A DNA stretch of 64,000 nt from an uncultured Atopobium sp. (GTDB lineage Bacteria > Actinomycetota > Coriobacteriia > Coriobacteriales > Atopobiaceae). The stretch covers positions 1 to 64,000 of the forward strand of contig CALKTD010000017.1 of assembly GCA_937997345.1 (NCBI GenBank), in the 5' to 3' direction. The position numbers and the translations under genes are program-made. The notes beneath the pieces were generated by a model, which was not told where the DNA came from, ran no database searches, and saw only the letters and a list, made by a program, of their open reading frames with translations. How positions within the stretch are numbered: position 1 is the first letter of the stretch; every line of letters starts with the position of its first letter. Positions 17,228-26,181 of the stretch are shown here, in pieces.

Positions 17228-18214
17228 CTAGTCCAGCAACACGCCTTCGACCGCGGGAGCGGAGCCGTCGAGGACGTTGCACTTTTGGATCTGGTGGACA
17301 AACCAAGTGCGGAATGCCTTTTGGTCAACGCCAACGCATACAGTTGCATTGGGTTTCTCGCCAAGGTATCCGGCCAGGTCAACGACGGTGCAGCCAGCGG
17401 TTAAGCCTCCAGTGCATTCGACGTCCACAAACACATCTTTGGTCTCGAACATCTGAGGTGCCAGCAGGTAAGCCACGGCCGTTGGGTCGTACATACTGAA
17501 ACCCTCCTCCTGGTAGTGAACGCGATAGTTGAACAGCAGCTTGACCAGCATATCGCCGCTCTTACCGGAGTTCTGGATGTTCTCGATGTCCTCGGGCATG
17601 ACGCGAGCAGCGTCGCCCACCTCAAGGCCAACCATGGCCACGTGAACGCCGGATGCGAAGACGATCTTTGCTGCCTCGGGGTCAACGCCCACGTTAAACT
17701 CGGACATGACGCCAAGGTTTCCACGGGTCAGAGCACCTCCCATCATAACAATGCGCTCGATATGCTCTTTGACCTGTGGATATGCTTTCAGCAGCAGTGC
17801 GATGTTTGTCAGAGGACCAAGCGTCACCAGCGTGGTTTTCTCGCCAGCCGAAGCACCCTCCGTGATGACACGATGTTGTCCTTCAAGTGCGGTTTCTTCA
17901 AGCAGACAGTCTGGTTGGATGCCGTCAAATTCGTAGCCCCTCATGCCCGAAGCGCCGTGGACGTCGCTTGCATCCATAGGCTTTCTGAGCAAAGGCTCGG
18001 CAGCGCCGCGCGCGACAGGCACGTGCTGGTTCCAGAATTTGAGCAGCTTGAGGGCGTTGTTGGTGACGTTCTCGATGCCAACGTTTCCGCTCACGGTAGT
18101 AATAAGCTTGATATCCAGCGCCTTTGCAGCCAGGGCAAATCCCAGAGCAATGGCGTCGTCGATGCCAGGATCTGTGTCGATGATGACGCGCGTCTTAGTT
18201 GAAAGCGTTGTCAT
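17228..18214 (-). CDS. Inosine-uridine preferring nucleoside hydrolase
   Basis: Nucleoside hydrolase (328 residues) that splits ribonucleosides into base and ribose. The calcium/ribose-binding motif DTDPGIDDAIALGFA is at about residues 13-27 and MGGALTRGN plus EFNVGVDPEAA lie centrally, all typical. AAAGGAG precedes the ATG. The ribokinase gene lies 110 bases upstream on the same strand, so the pair forms a nucleoside-to-ribose-5-phosphate salvage unit. The 110-base gap holds short direct repeats of AGCTGCGTGTAAGCTG. Base preference (purine versus pyrimidine) cannot be read from sequence alone. Confidence 0.92.
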   Translation of the reverse strand: MTTLSTKTRVIIDTDPGIDDAIALGFALAAKALDIKLITTVSGNVGIENVTNNALKLLKFWNQHVPVARGAAEPLLRKPMDASDVHGASGMRGYEFDGIQPDCLLEETALEGQHRVITEGASAGEKTTLVTLGPLTNIALLLKAYPQVKEHIERIVMMGGALTRGNLGVMSEFNVGVDPEAAKIVFASGVHVAMVGLEVGDAARVMPEDIENIQNSGKSGDMLVKLLFNYRVHYQEEGFSMYDPTAVAYLLAPQMFETKDVFVDVECTGGLTAGCTVVDLAGYLGEKPNATVCVGVDQKAFRTWFVHQIQKCNVLDGSAPAVEGVLLD

Positions 18215-18324
18215 AAGTCTCCTTTGTACGTTTGAGCTGCGTGTAAGCTGCGTTTAGGCTTGGTTGGAGTCTTTTTCTGCGTGTAAGCTGTGAATTGTGG
18301 AGCAACAATCACTGCAATTCTAAC

Positions 18325-19245
18325 CTAAAACTTAACTACCTGCTGATACGTTGGAATGGATTGCTGCGCGCCAACCTTAGTAGTAGCAAGTGCTGCAGCC
18401 TTTGCGGCCACGTCGAGAGCCTGCTTGATGTCGTGCCCCTCGAGCTGCCCCGATGCTTGAAATGCAGCGAGTGTACCCATAAACGTGTCGCCCGCACAGG
18501 TAGTATCCACGGTGTCCACACAATAGCATTCCTGCTGGTACACGCCGTGCGCGTCAGCAGCAATGGAACCCTTGGAACCCAGCGTCAACACCGCAGTTGC
18601 CACGCCGCTTGCAAGCACCTTCTGAACCGCAGCCTCAGGATCTGCCAGCGGGCTAATCTTGCCTTCGCCAAACAGGTCCGCAAATTCAATTTCGTTCAAG
18701 CAGAGCACGTCCACGCTGGCGAGAAGACCGGCGGTCATAGTAGCCGCTGGCGATGGGTTCACCATCGTATAGAGCCCCAGTTCATGCGCGTACTTGATCA
18801 GCTCAAACGTGGTCGACAACTCGCACTCGAACTGCGTCAAGAACACGTCACCTGGCTCCGCAATGCGATCGAGCACTGCTTTTACATCGTCAGCTGTGCG
18901 AGCATAGTTAGCGCCGTGGTCCAAAATGATACGGTTATCGCCGCCTACGCGCACAATCACGGCAACGCCCGTGGATACTCCAGACAGCTCTTCTACCTGC
19001 TCCGCATTGACTCCGTAACCAATAAGCGACTGCTTGAGGTCTTGTCCAAACGAGTCAGTACCAACCGCGCCAATCATGTGGACGTCCGCGCCCATTTGAG
19101 CTGCCGCAACCGCCTGATTGGCGCCCTTTCCACCTGGGCTAGTGACAAGATTTTTGCCGCCGATGGTCTCGCCCTGCTGAGGCATCTTATCTGCCTCAAT
19201 GGAGATGTCCATGTTTAAGCTTCCAAATACAATCACTTTGCCCAT
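18325..19245 (-). CDS. rbsK: Ribokinase, PfkB family
   Basis: Ribokinase (306 residues) phosphorylates ribose to ribose 5-phosphate. PfkB motif 1 is GGKGANQAVAAAQMG (about residues 40-54) and motif 2 with the catalytic Asp is DTTCAGDTFMGTL near the C terminus. The ATG at 19245 (MGKVIVFGSLNMD) is chosen because AAGGAG lies upstream and it matches ribokinase N termini. It is first in the pair with the nucleoside hydrolase. No ribose transporter is nearby, which fits use on ribose released from nucleosides inside the cell. Confidence 0.93.
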   Translation of the reverse strand: MGKVIVFGSLNMDISIEADKMPQQGETIGGKNLVTSPGGKGANQAVAAAQMGADVHMIGAVGTDSFGQDLKQSLIGYGVNAEQVEELSGVSTGVAVIVRVGGDNRIILDHGANYARTADDVKAVLDRIAEPGDVFLTQFECELSTTFELIKYAHELGLYTMVNPSPAATMTAGLLASVDVLCLNEIEFADLFGEGKISPLADPEAAVQKVLASGVATAVLTLGSKGSIAADAHGVYQQECYCVDTVDTTCAGDTFMGTLAAFQASGQLEGHDIKQALDVAAKAAALATTKVGAQQSIPTYQQVVKF

Positions 19246-19857
19246 GTGAGGCTCCTTCTTTGCAAGAGTGCAGCGCTCGATGTTGCCGGTCAACAGTTCG
19301 GTTCGGCACTCACCGCGATGTTCGACGCTCTTCTCGACGTTGTAGCCTGACGTTACTGCTCGATGTTCTTCTCACCAGTACAACTGAATAAATGTCCTGT
19401 TTATAGGGTATATAGTAATTACTTGACCAATCTCGTCAACCCAACTACTCTTAGAGTGCTTGAGTGGACGGACGTTCATTTTTTAAGTGACGTTGCTCTT
19501 GCAAAACACCTAATTTTAAGGAGGTGCTTTATATGCCTGGTCAAAGTAGCGGCTTACGTATGACAGCCGACGATGATTCTGTTCATGTGCGTATGGAATA
19601 TAAAGAAACCTCTCATAAAAAGTTTTAGATTTGATTTCAACTGAATTGAAACTAAAAGAACTCTTATTGGCTTATATATTTACAGATTTACCTGCTCGTT
19701 TGTAATTATTTCGATTCTGTAGATATATAAATCTATGCCCCGGTTTCAGACCATTCGGTTTCAAATCTCGCACATAACAGAACGCTTTCAGTTTGCGTCA
19801 TACACCAACCAATTAGTCATTCGTTTCCACTAATCATCGGAGGTGCACATAGCAATC
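19246..19857. other. Intergenic region upstream of the Mg2+ ATPase
   Basis: About 610 bases between divergent rbsK and the Mg2+ ATPase. It contains three imperfect CGATGTT-centred repeats near 19277-19360, a small open frame with a strong ribosome-binding site (19533-19628), and an AT-rich segment around 19650-19735 that could hold promoters. I looked for an M-box-like Mg2+ riboswitch and could not recognise one by eye. Confidence 0.5.
19533..19628 (+). CDS. Possible 31-residue leader peptide or small protein
   Basis: ATG preceded by AAGGAGGTG at ideal spacing, encoding 31 residues (starts MPGQSSGLRM, ends ETSHKKF) before TAG. It has no recognised family, membrane segment or proline-rich stretch. 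Its position in the 5' region of a Mg2+-transport ATPase recalls the MgtL-type leader of enterobacterial mgtA, but that is only analogy. It could equally be a remnant of a longer gene or a chance frame behind a Shine-Dalgarno-like run. Confidence 0.35.
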   Translation: MPGQSSGLRMTADDDSVHVRMEYKETSHKKF

Positions 19858-22779
19858 ATGAAGCGCACAGACCAACCAAAGACTACTCAGACCACCTCGG
19901 GAGAGCTTGGGCAGTCCTTGACCTTTGCCGCAACTCACTCGGTGAAGAGCGTCTGTAGAAAATTCCACACCACTCCGAACGGCCTTGCCATTGACATTGC
20001 GCAAGCAAAATACGACCTCGACGGGCCAAACGTCATTACCAGCGCCGCCGAAGAGCCCTTTATCATCCGCTTACTCAAGAGTTTTGCCAGCCCCTTCACC
20101 TTCATTTTGATTGCCCTTGCAGGCATTTCTTACGTCACTAACGTGGCTCTTGCCGCGGATGGCGAGAAGGACCCGTCAACCGTTATCATCATTACCGCAA
20201 TGGTGCTTATCTCTGGCATTATCGACTTTGTCCAGAGCTCCAAAGGAGCCTCGGCGGCGGCTGCTCTCTCCAAAATGGTGACCTCCACCACAAGGGTCAT
20301 CCGCCGTCCCATCGACTTTGATGACACGGGCGCTAAGGAGGGCTTAGACCAGAACCCCGACCAAGAGCTCAGCCAGGACCCAGGCGCCAACGCGGATGAC
20401 CTTGCGGACTTCGAAGATGAATACGTCGCAGGTGAAGTCGCCGCCGACGCCGCAGACACCGACGACGAGGCCGAAGCTCCTGAAGAGCCCAAGCTTGCCT
20501 CCGCACTGGGAGAAGAAATCCCCTTTGAACAGGTAGTTATTGGCGACATCATCCGTCTTGCCTCGGGAGACATGATTCCTGCAGACTGCCGCGTTCTGGA
20601 CGCCAAGGACCTCTTTGTCAACGAGACCGCGCTCACCGGAGAATCAGAGCCTGTCGAGAAAACCGCTGGTGTAGTACACGCTCGCCGTCGCGCAGATGGC
20701 ACGCGCTATCCCCTCTCACTCTCTGAATGTACAAACCTGCTGTTCGCTGGCACTACCGTTCAATCAGGAAGTGCAACGGTAGTGGTAGTTGCAACAGGCA
20801 ATAAAACCTACGTAGGCACAATGTCTGAGCTGCTTCAGCAGCCTTCTGGCGAGACTAGCTTTGACGAGGGTCTTAAGTCCGTCTCCAAGGTGCTTGTCTC
20901 GTTCATGCTGATCATGTGCCCTATTGTGTTCTTCGCAAACGGATTCCTTAAGGGTGACTGGTTTGATGCGCTGCTCTTCAGCGTTTCTGTTGCCGTTGGC
21001 ATTACCCCTCAGATGCTTCCCGTCATTGTGACCACTTGCCTTTCTCGCGGTGGAACGCAAATGGCCAAGCAGGACGTTATTGTTAAGAATCCGGCTGCAA
21101 TCCAAAACCTGGGCGCCATGGACATCCTGTGCACCGACAAGACCGGCACCATCACCGCAGACGAGGTTGTTCTTGAGCGCCACCTCAACATTCTGGGCGA
21201 AGAAGACCCTCGCGTACTCCGTCACGCATACCTGAACAGCTATTTCCAGACGGGACTTAGAAACCTCATCGACAACGCAATCATCAAAACTTCAAACGAT
21301 GAGCTGCCCACTAACCTTCTGAGCATTGAGTACGAGAAAATCGACGAGGTCCCGTTTGACTTTGAGCGTCGCCGCATGAGTGTTGTGGTAAGAAACACAA
21401 AAACTGACAAGACGCAGATGATCACTAAGGGTGCCGTTGAGGAAGTTCTCAACGCATGCTCCTTTGTTGACCTGGACTCTGAGATTAAACCGCTTACACC
21501 CGCCCAGCGTAAAAGCGTTATGGACCGCGTCTACCAGCTCAATCAGGAGGGTATGCGCGTGGTTGGTGTTGCTCAGAAGAGTGACCCTCGTGGTGTTGGC
21601 GAGTTTGGCGTAGACGATGAACGTGACATGGTGCTCATTGGCTATCTGGCCTTCCTGGACCCACCAAAAGAAAGCGCTCGCGAAGCAATTGCCAAGCTCA
21701 ACCAAAGAGGCGTGCAGGTCAAGGTACTCACTGGTGATAACGAGGGCGTTGCTGCTGCTGTCTGCAAAAAGGTGGGTATCCACGTTGACGAGCTTTTGCT
21801 TGGTAGCGACGTAGAGAACCTTACTGATGAGCAGCTCAAAGAACGTGTCGAGAAGACCCAGCTCTTCGCAAAGCTTTCCCCCATGCAAAAAGCTCGCGTT
21901 GTTTCTGCACTCAGATCCAATAACCACGTTGTCGGCTTCATGGGCGACGGCATCAACGACGCTGCTGCTATGCGCTCCTCCGATGTAGGAATTTCTGTTG
22001 ATACCGCTGTTGACGTGGCAAAAGAGTCCGCAGACATCATCTTGTTGCAGAAGGATTTGCTTGTCCTCGAGCATGGTGTTGAAGAGGGCCGCAGAACCTA
22101 CGGCAACACCATCAAGTACATCAAGGCAACCGCAAGTTCCAACTTTGGTAACGTGCTATCCGTTTTGGTAGCCAGCTTCTTTTTACCTTTCTTGCCTATG
22201 AGTGCCCTCCAGCTGCTCCTGTTGGGACTTGCATATACCGTTACCTGCATCGCAATTCCTTGGGACAACGTTGACGAATCGTTCCTCTCAAGTCCTCGCT
22301 CTTGGGATGCTCATTCGATTACAAACTTTATGCTTTGGATTGGACCTGTTAGTTCAATCTTTGATGTGCTAACCTTTGCCCTCATGTTCTTTGTAGTCTC
22401 TCCTGCTCTTGCAGGAGGAACCTGGGCAGAACTTGCCGCAGTCGGAAACACCGCAGCTCAGACTCTCTTTATTCTGTCTTTCCAAACAGGTTGGTTCATC
22501 GAATCCATGTGGACCCAGACCTTTGTTCTCCACGCGCTCAGAACCAACAAGATCCCCTTTGTTCAGAGCATGCCATCAACCTCGCTACTTGCTCTAACCA
22601 CCGCAGGAATTGTTGTAGTCAGTGCTCTTCCATATCTACCGGTGTTTGCGCAGCCCTTGGGCCTTCTTGCTCTTCCTTTGTCATTCTTTGGGTGGTTAGT
22701 TGCTCTTATGAGCGGGTATATGGTTCTTATCACCATAATCAAGAGCCTCTACGTTAAGCGATTTGGCTCTCTGCTCTAA
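19858..22779 (+). CDS. mgtA: Mg2+-importing P-type ATPase, MgtA/MgtB type
   Basis: P3B-type ATPase (973 residues) importing Mg2+. Motifs: TGES in the actuator domain (about 260), phosphorylated D427 in CTDKTGTIT, GDGINDAAAM in the hinge, and a C-terminal block of six helices. The ATG at 19858 is preferred; the earlier GTG overlaps the GGAGGTG ribosome-binding site. Residues 154-218 are unusual: a highly acidic insert (Asp/Glu/Ala runs such as DAADTDDEAEAPEEP) splits the actuator domain between the second helix and the VIGDIIRLASGDMIPAD segment. It may sense or buffer divalent cations. Confidence 0.93.
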   Translation: MKRTDQPKTTQTTSGELGQSLTFAATHSVKSVCRKFHTTPNGLAIDIAQAKYDLDGPNVITSAAEEPFIIRLLKSFASPFTFILIALAGISYVTNVALAADGEKDPSTVIIITAMVLISGIIDFVQSSKGASAAAALSKMVTSTTRVIRRPIDFDDTGAKEGLDQNPDQELSQDPGANADDLADFEDEYVAGEVAADAADTDDEAEAPEEPKLASALGEEIPFEQVVIGDIIRLASGDMIPADCRVLDAKDLFVNETALTGESEPVEKTAGVVHARRRADGTRYPLSLSECTNLLFAGTTVQSGSATVVVVATGNKTYVGTMSELLQQPSGETSFDEGLKSVSKVLVSFMLIMCPIVFFANGFLKGDWFDALLFSVSVAVGITPQMLPVIVTTCLSRGGTQMAKQDVIVKNPAAIQNLGAMDILCTDKTGTITADEVVLERHLNILGEEDPRVLRHAYLNSYFQTGLRNLIDNAIIKTSNDELPTNLLSIEYEKIDEVPFDFERRRMSVVVRNTKTDKTQMITKGAVEEVLNACSFVDLDSEIKPLTPAQRKSVMDRVYQLNQEGMRVVGVAQKSDPRGVGEFGVDDERDMVLIGYLAFLDPPKESAREAIAKLNQRGVQVKVLTGDNEGVAAAVCKKVGIHVDELLLGSDVENLTDEQLKERVEKTQLFAKLSPMQKARVVSALRSNNHVVGFMGDGINDAAAMRSSDVGISVDTAVDVAKESADIILLQKDLLVLEHGVEEGRRTYGNTIKYIKATASSNFGNVLSVLVASFFLPFLPMSALQLLLLGLAYTVTCIAIPWDNVDESFLSSPRSWDAHSITNFMLWIGPVSSIFDVLTFALMFFVVSPALAGGTWAELAAVGNTAAQTLFILSFQTGWFIESMWTQTFVLHALRTNKIPFVQSMPSTSLLALTTAGIVVVSALPYLPVFAQPLGLLALPLSFFGWLVALMSGYMVLITIIKSLYVKRFGSLL

Positions 22780-22801
22780 CCTTGCTCCAGGAAGGACCAC
22801 A

Positions 22802-23572
22802 ATGGACGTAAAAGAAGCTATGGACCAGCGCATTTCACTGCGCGCCTACGACCAAAAGCCCATTGAGCAAGAGAAACTCTCTCAGCTCCAAGAAGCCATT
22901 GACGTCGCAAATACCCAGATGGCAGAGGTTGCACCCAATCACCCCGCAATCCTTACCCTCGAGGGTCCTCACCTTGAAGATGGCACTTCCGTCCACATGA
23001 AGAACAGGTCTATTGTCGGTCCCATTTACCACTACGTAGCAGGCTATTGTGAAGACGCAATTGCCCGTGAGCTCATTGGCTACTATGGCGAGAAGATCGT
23101 TCTTCTCGCCACACAGCTAGGCATTGGCTCATGCTGGATTGCTGAGACCATGGATTGGAAGATCCTGGCTCGTGACGAATATAACGGCCTTAAGCTGGGC
23201 ATTATTATTTCTCTCGGATACGCTCCAGAGAAGATTCCGCTCAAGCAAGAAGGTATTCGTACCGCAATTCGCCTGCGCACCAAAAAGCCTGCGCAGATTA
23301 TGACGGCAAACGGTACTCCAACTGAGCCGGAGCAGATGCCCGAGTGGTTTAACCGCGGCATTAATGCGGTTTTGGCATGCCCGACCGCCATCAACAAACT
23401 TCCCGTTGTATTTGACCTGACAGATGGCGTGGTAAGCGCATCTATGCCTAACCAACGCCACCTTGTCCAAGACTATGACCTGGGTATCTCCAAGCTGCAC
23501 TTTGAGCTTGCTGCTGACCTCAAAGGTACGTGGGAGCTTGGACAGCCTGGTCGCTTTATCGTTTCTGAGTAG
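22802..23572 (+). CDS. Nitroreductase-family protein
   Basis: FMN-dependent oxidoreductase-like protein of 256 residues. The N terminus (MDQRISLRAYDQKPIEQEKL) and the central LATQLGIGSCWI segment are nitroreductase hallmarks. The C-terminal third resembles the larger subgroup in which two half-domains are fused. The ATG at 22802 is used because GGAAGGA precedes it; the longer frame overlaps the mgtA end. It starts 22 bases after mgtA, so it may be co-transcribed. The substrate is unknown; quinones, flavins or nitroaromatics are typical. Confidence 0.82.
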   Translation: MDVKEAMDQRISLRAYDQKPIEQEKLSQLQEAIDVANTQMAEVAPNHPAILTLEGPHLEDGTSVHMKNRSIVGPIYHYVAGYCEDAIARELIGYYGEKIVLLATQLGIGSCWIAETMDWKILARDEYNGLKLGIIISLGYAPEKIPLKQEGIRTAIRLRTKKPAQIMTANGTPTEPEQMPEWFNRGINAVLACPTAINKLPVVFDLTDGVVSASMPNQRHLVQDYDLGISKLHFELAADLKGTWELGQPGRFIVSE

Positions 23573-23681
23573 CCTTCCGTGCGTAGCGCCTCCCAGCTCA
23601 CAAACGTCATGTTCCCGAACGGCGCATTCCTGGATGACACTCCCAGCTCACCGCTGTACCTCTAACAAGAAAGGACCTCAC

Positions 23682-24389
23682 ATGGCCTGTTCCGCACAGC
23701 ACGTCGCAAACAAAGTTCTCTCGTCCTACCAGTGGAGACTTGCAACCAAGAAGTTCGACCCAACCAAAAACGTCTCTGACGAGGACCTTGAGGTGATCCT
23801 TGAGGCTGGTCGTCTGGCACCAAGTTCCTACGGTTTGGAGCCTTGGCGCTTTCTGGTTGTTAATTTACGAGAGGATCAGGCTTCTGAGCAGTCACTTCGC
23901 CTTAAAGAAAAACTTTACGAACCCTCCTATGGAGCTCGCGCATCCCTCGATGGTGCTCATTACCTGGTTATTCTCCTTGCTCGCAAGAACGTCAACGCAG
24001 AGTCTGCTTACGTTAAACACATGATGCACGACATCAAGCAGCTTCCTGCAGACTTTGAACCAACTTACGCTGCAGCCTTCAAGAACTTCCAGGAGAACAT
24101 GTTTGACCTGGTAGGAAACGAGCGTGCAACTTTTGACTGGGCTTGTAAGCAGACCTACATTGCGCTTTCAAACATGCTCACCATGGCCGCCATGATTGGC
24201 GTTGATAGCTGCCCAATCGAAGGCTTTAACCGCGAGGCAGTTGATAAGATTTTGGAAGAAGAGGGTCTTCTCGACGGCGGCCAGTACAACGACTTTGGCG
24301 TTTCCTGCATGCTTAGCCTGGGCTATCGCGATATGGATCCTGTCCAGAAGCGTCGCCAGCCAGCTGAGGATGTAATTGTCAGGCTGTAA
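23682..24389 (+). CDS. NAD(P)H nitroreductase, NfsB-like
   Basis: Oxygen-insensitive nitroreductase-like flavoprotein of 235 residues. It carries the FMN-binding start WRLATKKFDP, the LAPSSYGLEPWRFLVV segment (about 45-60) and SCPIEGFNREAVDKILEEEGLL, all characteristic of the NfsB/dihydropteridine reductase group. The ATG at 23682 follows AAGGACC; the longer frame runs through the preceding gene. It is a second nitroreductase directly behind another. The two share little sequence beyond the fold, so this is pairing of different subfamilies, not recent duplication. Confidence 0.88.
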   Translation: MACSAQHVANKVLSSYQWRLATKKFDPTKNVSDEDLEVILEAGRLAPSSYGLEPWRFLVVNLREDQASEQSLRLKEKLYEPSYGARASLDGAHYLVILLARKNVNAESAYVKHMMHDIKQLPADFEPTYAAAFKNFQENMFDLVGNERATFDWACKQTYIALSNMLTMAAMIGVDSCPIEGFNREAVDKILEEEGLLDGGQYNDFGVSCMLSLGYRDMDPVQKRRQPAEDVIVRL

Positions 24390-24417
24390 AGAGCTATAAG
24401 TGTCATTAACTTTTAAG

Positions 24418-24456
24418 CTGCCTCCTATTTCCCGACACCGAGGAAATGGGAGGCAG
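24418..24456 (+). terminator. Terminator after the nitroreductase genes
   Basis: CTGCCTCCTATTTCC and GGAAATGGGAGGCAG form a 15-bp stem with one central mismatch and a 9-base loop, 28 bases after the stop. The following T-run is poor (TCTGTTTA). Confidence 0.8.
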
Positions 24457-24610
24457 TCTGTTTAGCAGGAAATTCTTTACTGAACAGGAAATTTATCGCC
24501 CACAAAGAATTCAGGCATATAGTCCATCGCACTCCATCTTGGCGACAACTGGCCTTTTTCACATGAAGTGACTTATTTTGATCCAGAAATCGCCTATTTC
24601 GGCACGAAGT

Positions 24611-24789
24611 GGTAAAAAATGCGTTTAGTTGGAGTATGCAGGATTAATAAATTTCTATGCAAGCGATTTACCAGCGCTTTTAGTTAGACAAATTTTACAC
24701 ATGTATTAACATTATTTCTGAACTGCTGAAACGCAAATGCCAAAATGACAAAACCAAAAATTTATCTCCAACTAAACGGGTTTTTTACC
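24611..24789 (-). repeat. MITE-like inverted-repeat element, copy B
   Basis: 179 bp, same family as 14067-14246 but inverted relative to it. The left end GGTAAAAAATGCGTTTAG matches the reverse complement of copy A's right end exactly over these bases. The right end has CTCCAACTAAACGGG and TTTTTTACC. The internal stretch TATGCAAG...TTTACC...GCG is shared. Similarity extends a few bases outside the left end (GCAC.AAGTGG). No coding capacity. Confidence 0.8.
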
Positions 24790-25002
24790 CAAAACAGCGC
24801 CCTCTAAATGACATATCAATTTCTTGATTAGTTTTTGTGCATATTAGACAGTTTTTATACACGTTGAAGTGTTTTCGAACGTCCTGTGCGCCTCATGCAC
24901 CCCGTGTAACCAACGCGCTCTGGCGCGCCACACGCGTCGCCGCGTAACCACGACGTGTATAGCGCGCTTGTACGAACAGCTCAGCCAGCAGAAAACCCTT
25001 GG

Positions 25003-26058
25003 TTACCTGCGGATAAACCTAAAGCCGCGGCCAGAGTGGATGTACGGCAAGAATGCTTGGTCTTCCTCGCAGATACTTCCTGCAACGTTGTCACGAGCAT
25101 CAAGCTCCAAAAGACCTCGAGCAATCGAAAGTTCCCCTGCATAGCGACCATATGCTTTACTGCTCACCAAAATGGCGCCAGTAGCAACAGTCTCCCAGGT
25201 AGAAGGCTTCGCGTCGTACACCGGAGCGTCTTTCCAGAGTCTGGACTCCTGTGAACGGATAATGTACGAGCTGGAATCAGGTCGATCGGTCTGCGAGCGA
25301 TCATACAGATACTCAAAATCAGGTTTTAACTCGGCTTTTAATTCAATACAATTCCGCTCAAGCTGACCAATACGCTTCCACGTAACCTCAGTAACATCTG
25401 GGTCACCAATGAGTACCACGTCAGAGTCTGCGTCGTAGAGAGAAAGCATTGCCTGGATAAGGGAGTCTCCCGAAAGCCCACGGTGTTCCTCGACAGTTGG
25501 AAGTCCCTCGTAAAGAGGCCCGCGGAAGACCTCACCAGGAACAAACGAAAAGATCTGGAATCCAAGAGCAGAAAGACGTGCATTAATTTGAGCCACACGC
25601 TCAAGAGAAAGGCCTGTGTAGCTCTTAGGATAGTAGTTGTGACAAGCAGCAAAACGAGTGAAGTCAGCGCCAGCTGCTTGCCACGCGGAGATATCATCCT
25701 TGGTAATGGTTGAAGCATTAAAGACCACATGAAACTTGTGAGAAAGCTCTACAGTCTCTGCCGCATCAAATCCAAAGTCAAGACGCACATAGGTAATGCC
25801 AAGTTCTGCAAGTTCATCGAACTTCTGAACGCCAAGTTTTGAAAGGGTAACAGGAGAAATATCAGCAATAAGATTAATCTCTGCTTCTCTACAGAGTTCC
25901 AAGAGCTTGCGAGCCTCAGTACGATAATCAATTCCCTCTTCTTCAGGGATGTGTAGTGAGGTAAATGCATAGTGGCATCCGGTTGCCTGCGCTTTTGCTA
26001 CAACCTCAGCATTAGCTTCATATCCACTGGCAAAATACAGTGAAATTCCGGTGTGCAT
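25003..26058 (-). CDS. mupG: 6-phospho-N-acetylmuramidase (MupG/DUF871 family)
   Basis: TIM-barrel protein of 351 residues in the DUF871/MupG family. MupG of Staphylococcus cleaves imported MurNAc-6-phosphate-GlcNAc inside the cell to MurNAc-6-phosphate and GlcNAc. Recognisable segments include ISLYFASGYEAN at the start, YVRLDFGF, HNYYPKSYTGLS and FVPGEVFRGPLYEGLPTVEEHR. TTGGAGG precedes the ATG. It lies downstream of murR-murQ-murP on the same strand, so the locus can import and dismantle the peptidoglycan disaccharide. A terminator-like hairpin separates it from murP. Confidence 0.9.
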   Translation of the reverse strand: MHTGISLYFASGYEANAEVVAKAQATGCHYAFTSLHIPEEEGIDYRTEARKLLELCREAEINLIADISPVTLSKLGVQKFDELAELGITYVRLDFGFDAAETVELSHKFHVVFNASTITKDDISAWQAAGADFTRFAACHNYYPKSYTGLSLERVAQINARLSALGFQIFSFVPGEVFRGPLYEGLPTVEEHRGLSGDSLIQAMLSLYDADSDVVLIGDPDVTEVTWKRIGQLERNCIELKAELKPDFEYLYDRSQTDRPDSSSYIIRSQESRLWKDAPVYDAKPSTWETVATGAILVSSKAYGRYAGELSIARGLLELDARDNVAGSICEEDQAFLPYIHSGRGFRFIRR

Positions 26059-26075
26059 AAATCCTCCAAGTGAAT

Positions 26076-26091
26076 TGCAAAACGCTTTCTA
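26076..26091 (-). promoter_or_regulatory. Possible catabolite-repression (cre-like) site before mupG
   Basis: Minus-strand TAGAAAGCGTTTTGCA resembles the cre consensus (TGWAANCGNTNWCA) with mismatches at the outer bases, 18 bases before the mupG ATG. Whether this lineage uses CcpA is not known from the window. Confidence 0.25.
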
Positions 26092-26124
26092 AAAGACAGG
26101 GTTTCTCACCAGGCGAGAAGAAAA

Positions 26125-26157
26125 ATCCCTCTTCCTAGGATACCTAAGAAGAGGGAT
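26125..26157 (-). terminator. Hairpin between murP and mupG
   Basis: ATCCCTCTTC and GAAGAGGGAT form the base of a stem that extends inward with TTAGG/CCTAG-type pairing; TTTTTCTTC follows on the minus strand. It lies 25 bases past murP and should reduce mupG expression relative to murRQP, or require a separate mupG start. Confidence 0.85.
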
Positions 26158-26181
26158 AAACGTTTCTAAAACGTGTGGTTT

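Larger units (their letters stand above)
24390..25002. other. Non-coding stretch between nitroreductase and mupG
   Basis: About 610 bases between convergent genes with no convincing open frame. It contains the nitroreductase terminator, inverted-repeat element copy B (24611-24789) and, at 24870-24990, a GC-richer segment rich in CGCG-type words with no assigned role. Confidence 0.6.

Noticed and set aside
19246..19857. M-box Mg2+ riboswitch before the Mg2+ ATPase
   Set aside because: No recognisable conserved core by eye; a covariance-model search would be needed to settle it.
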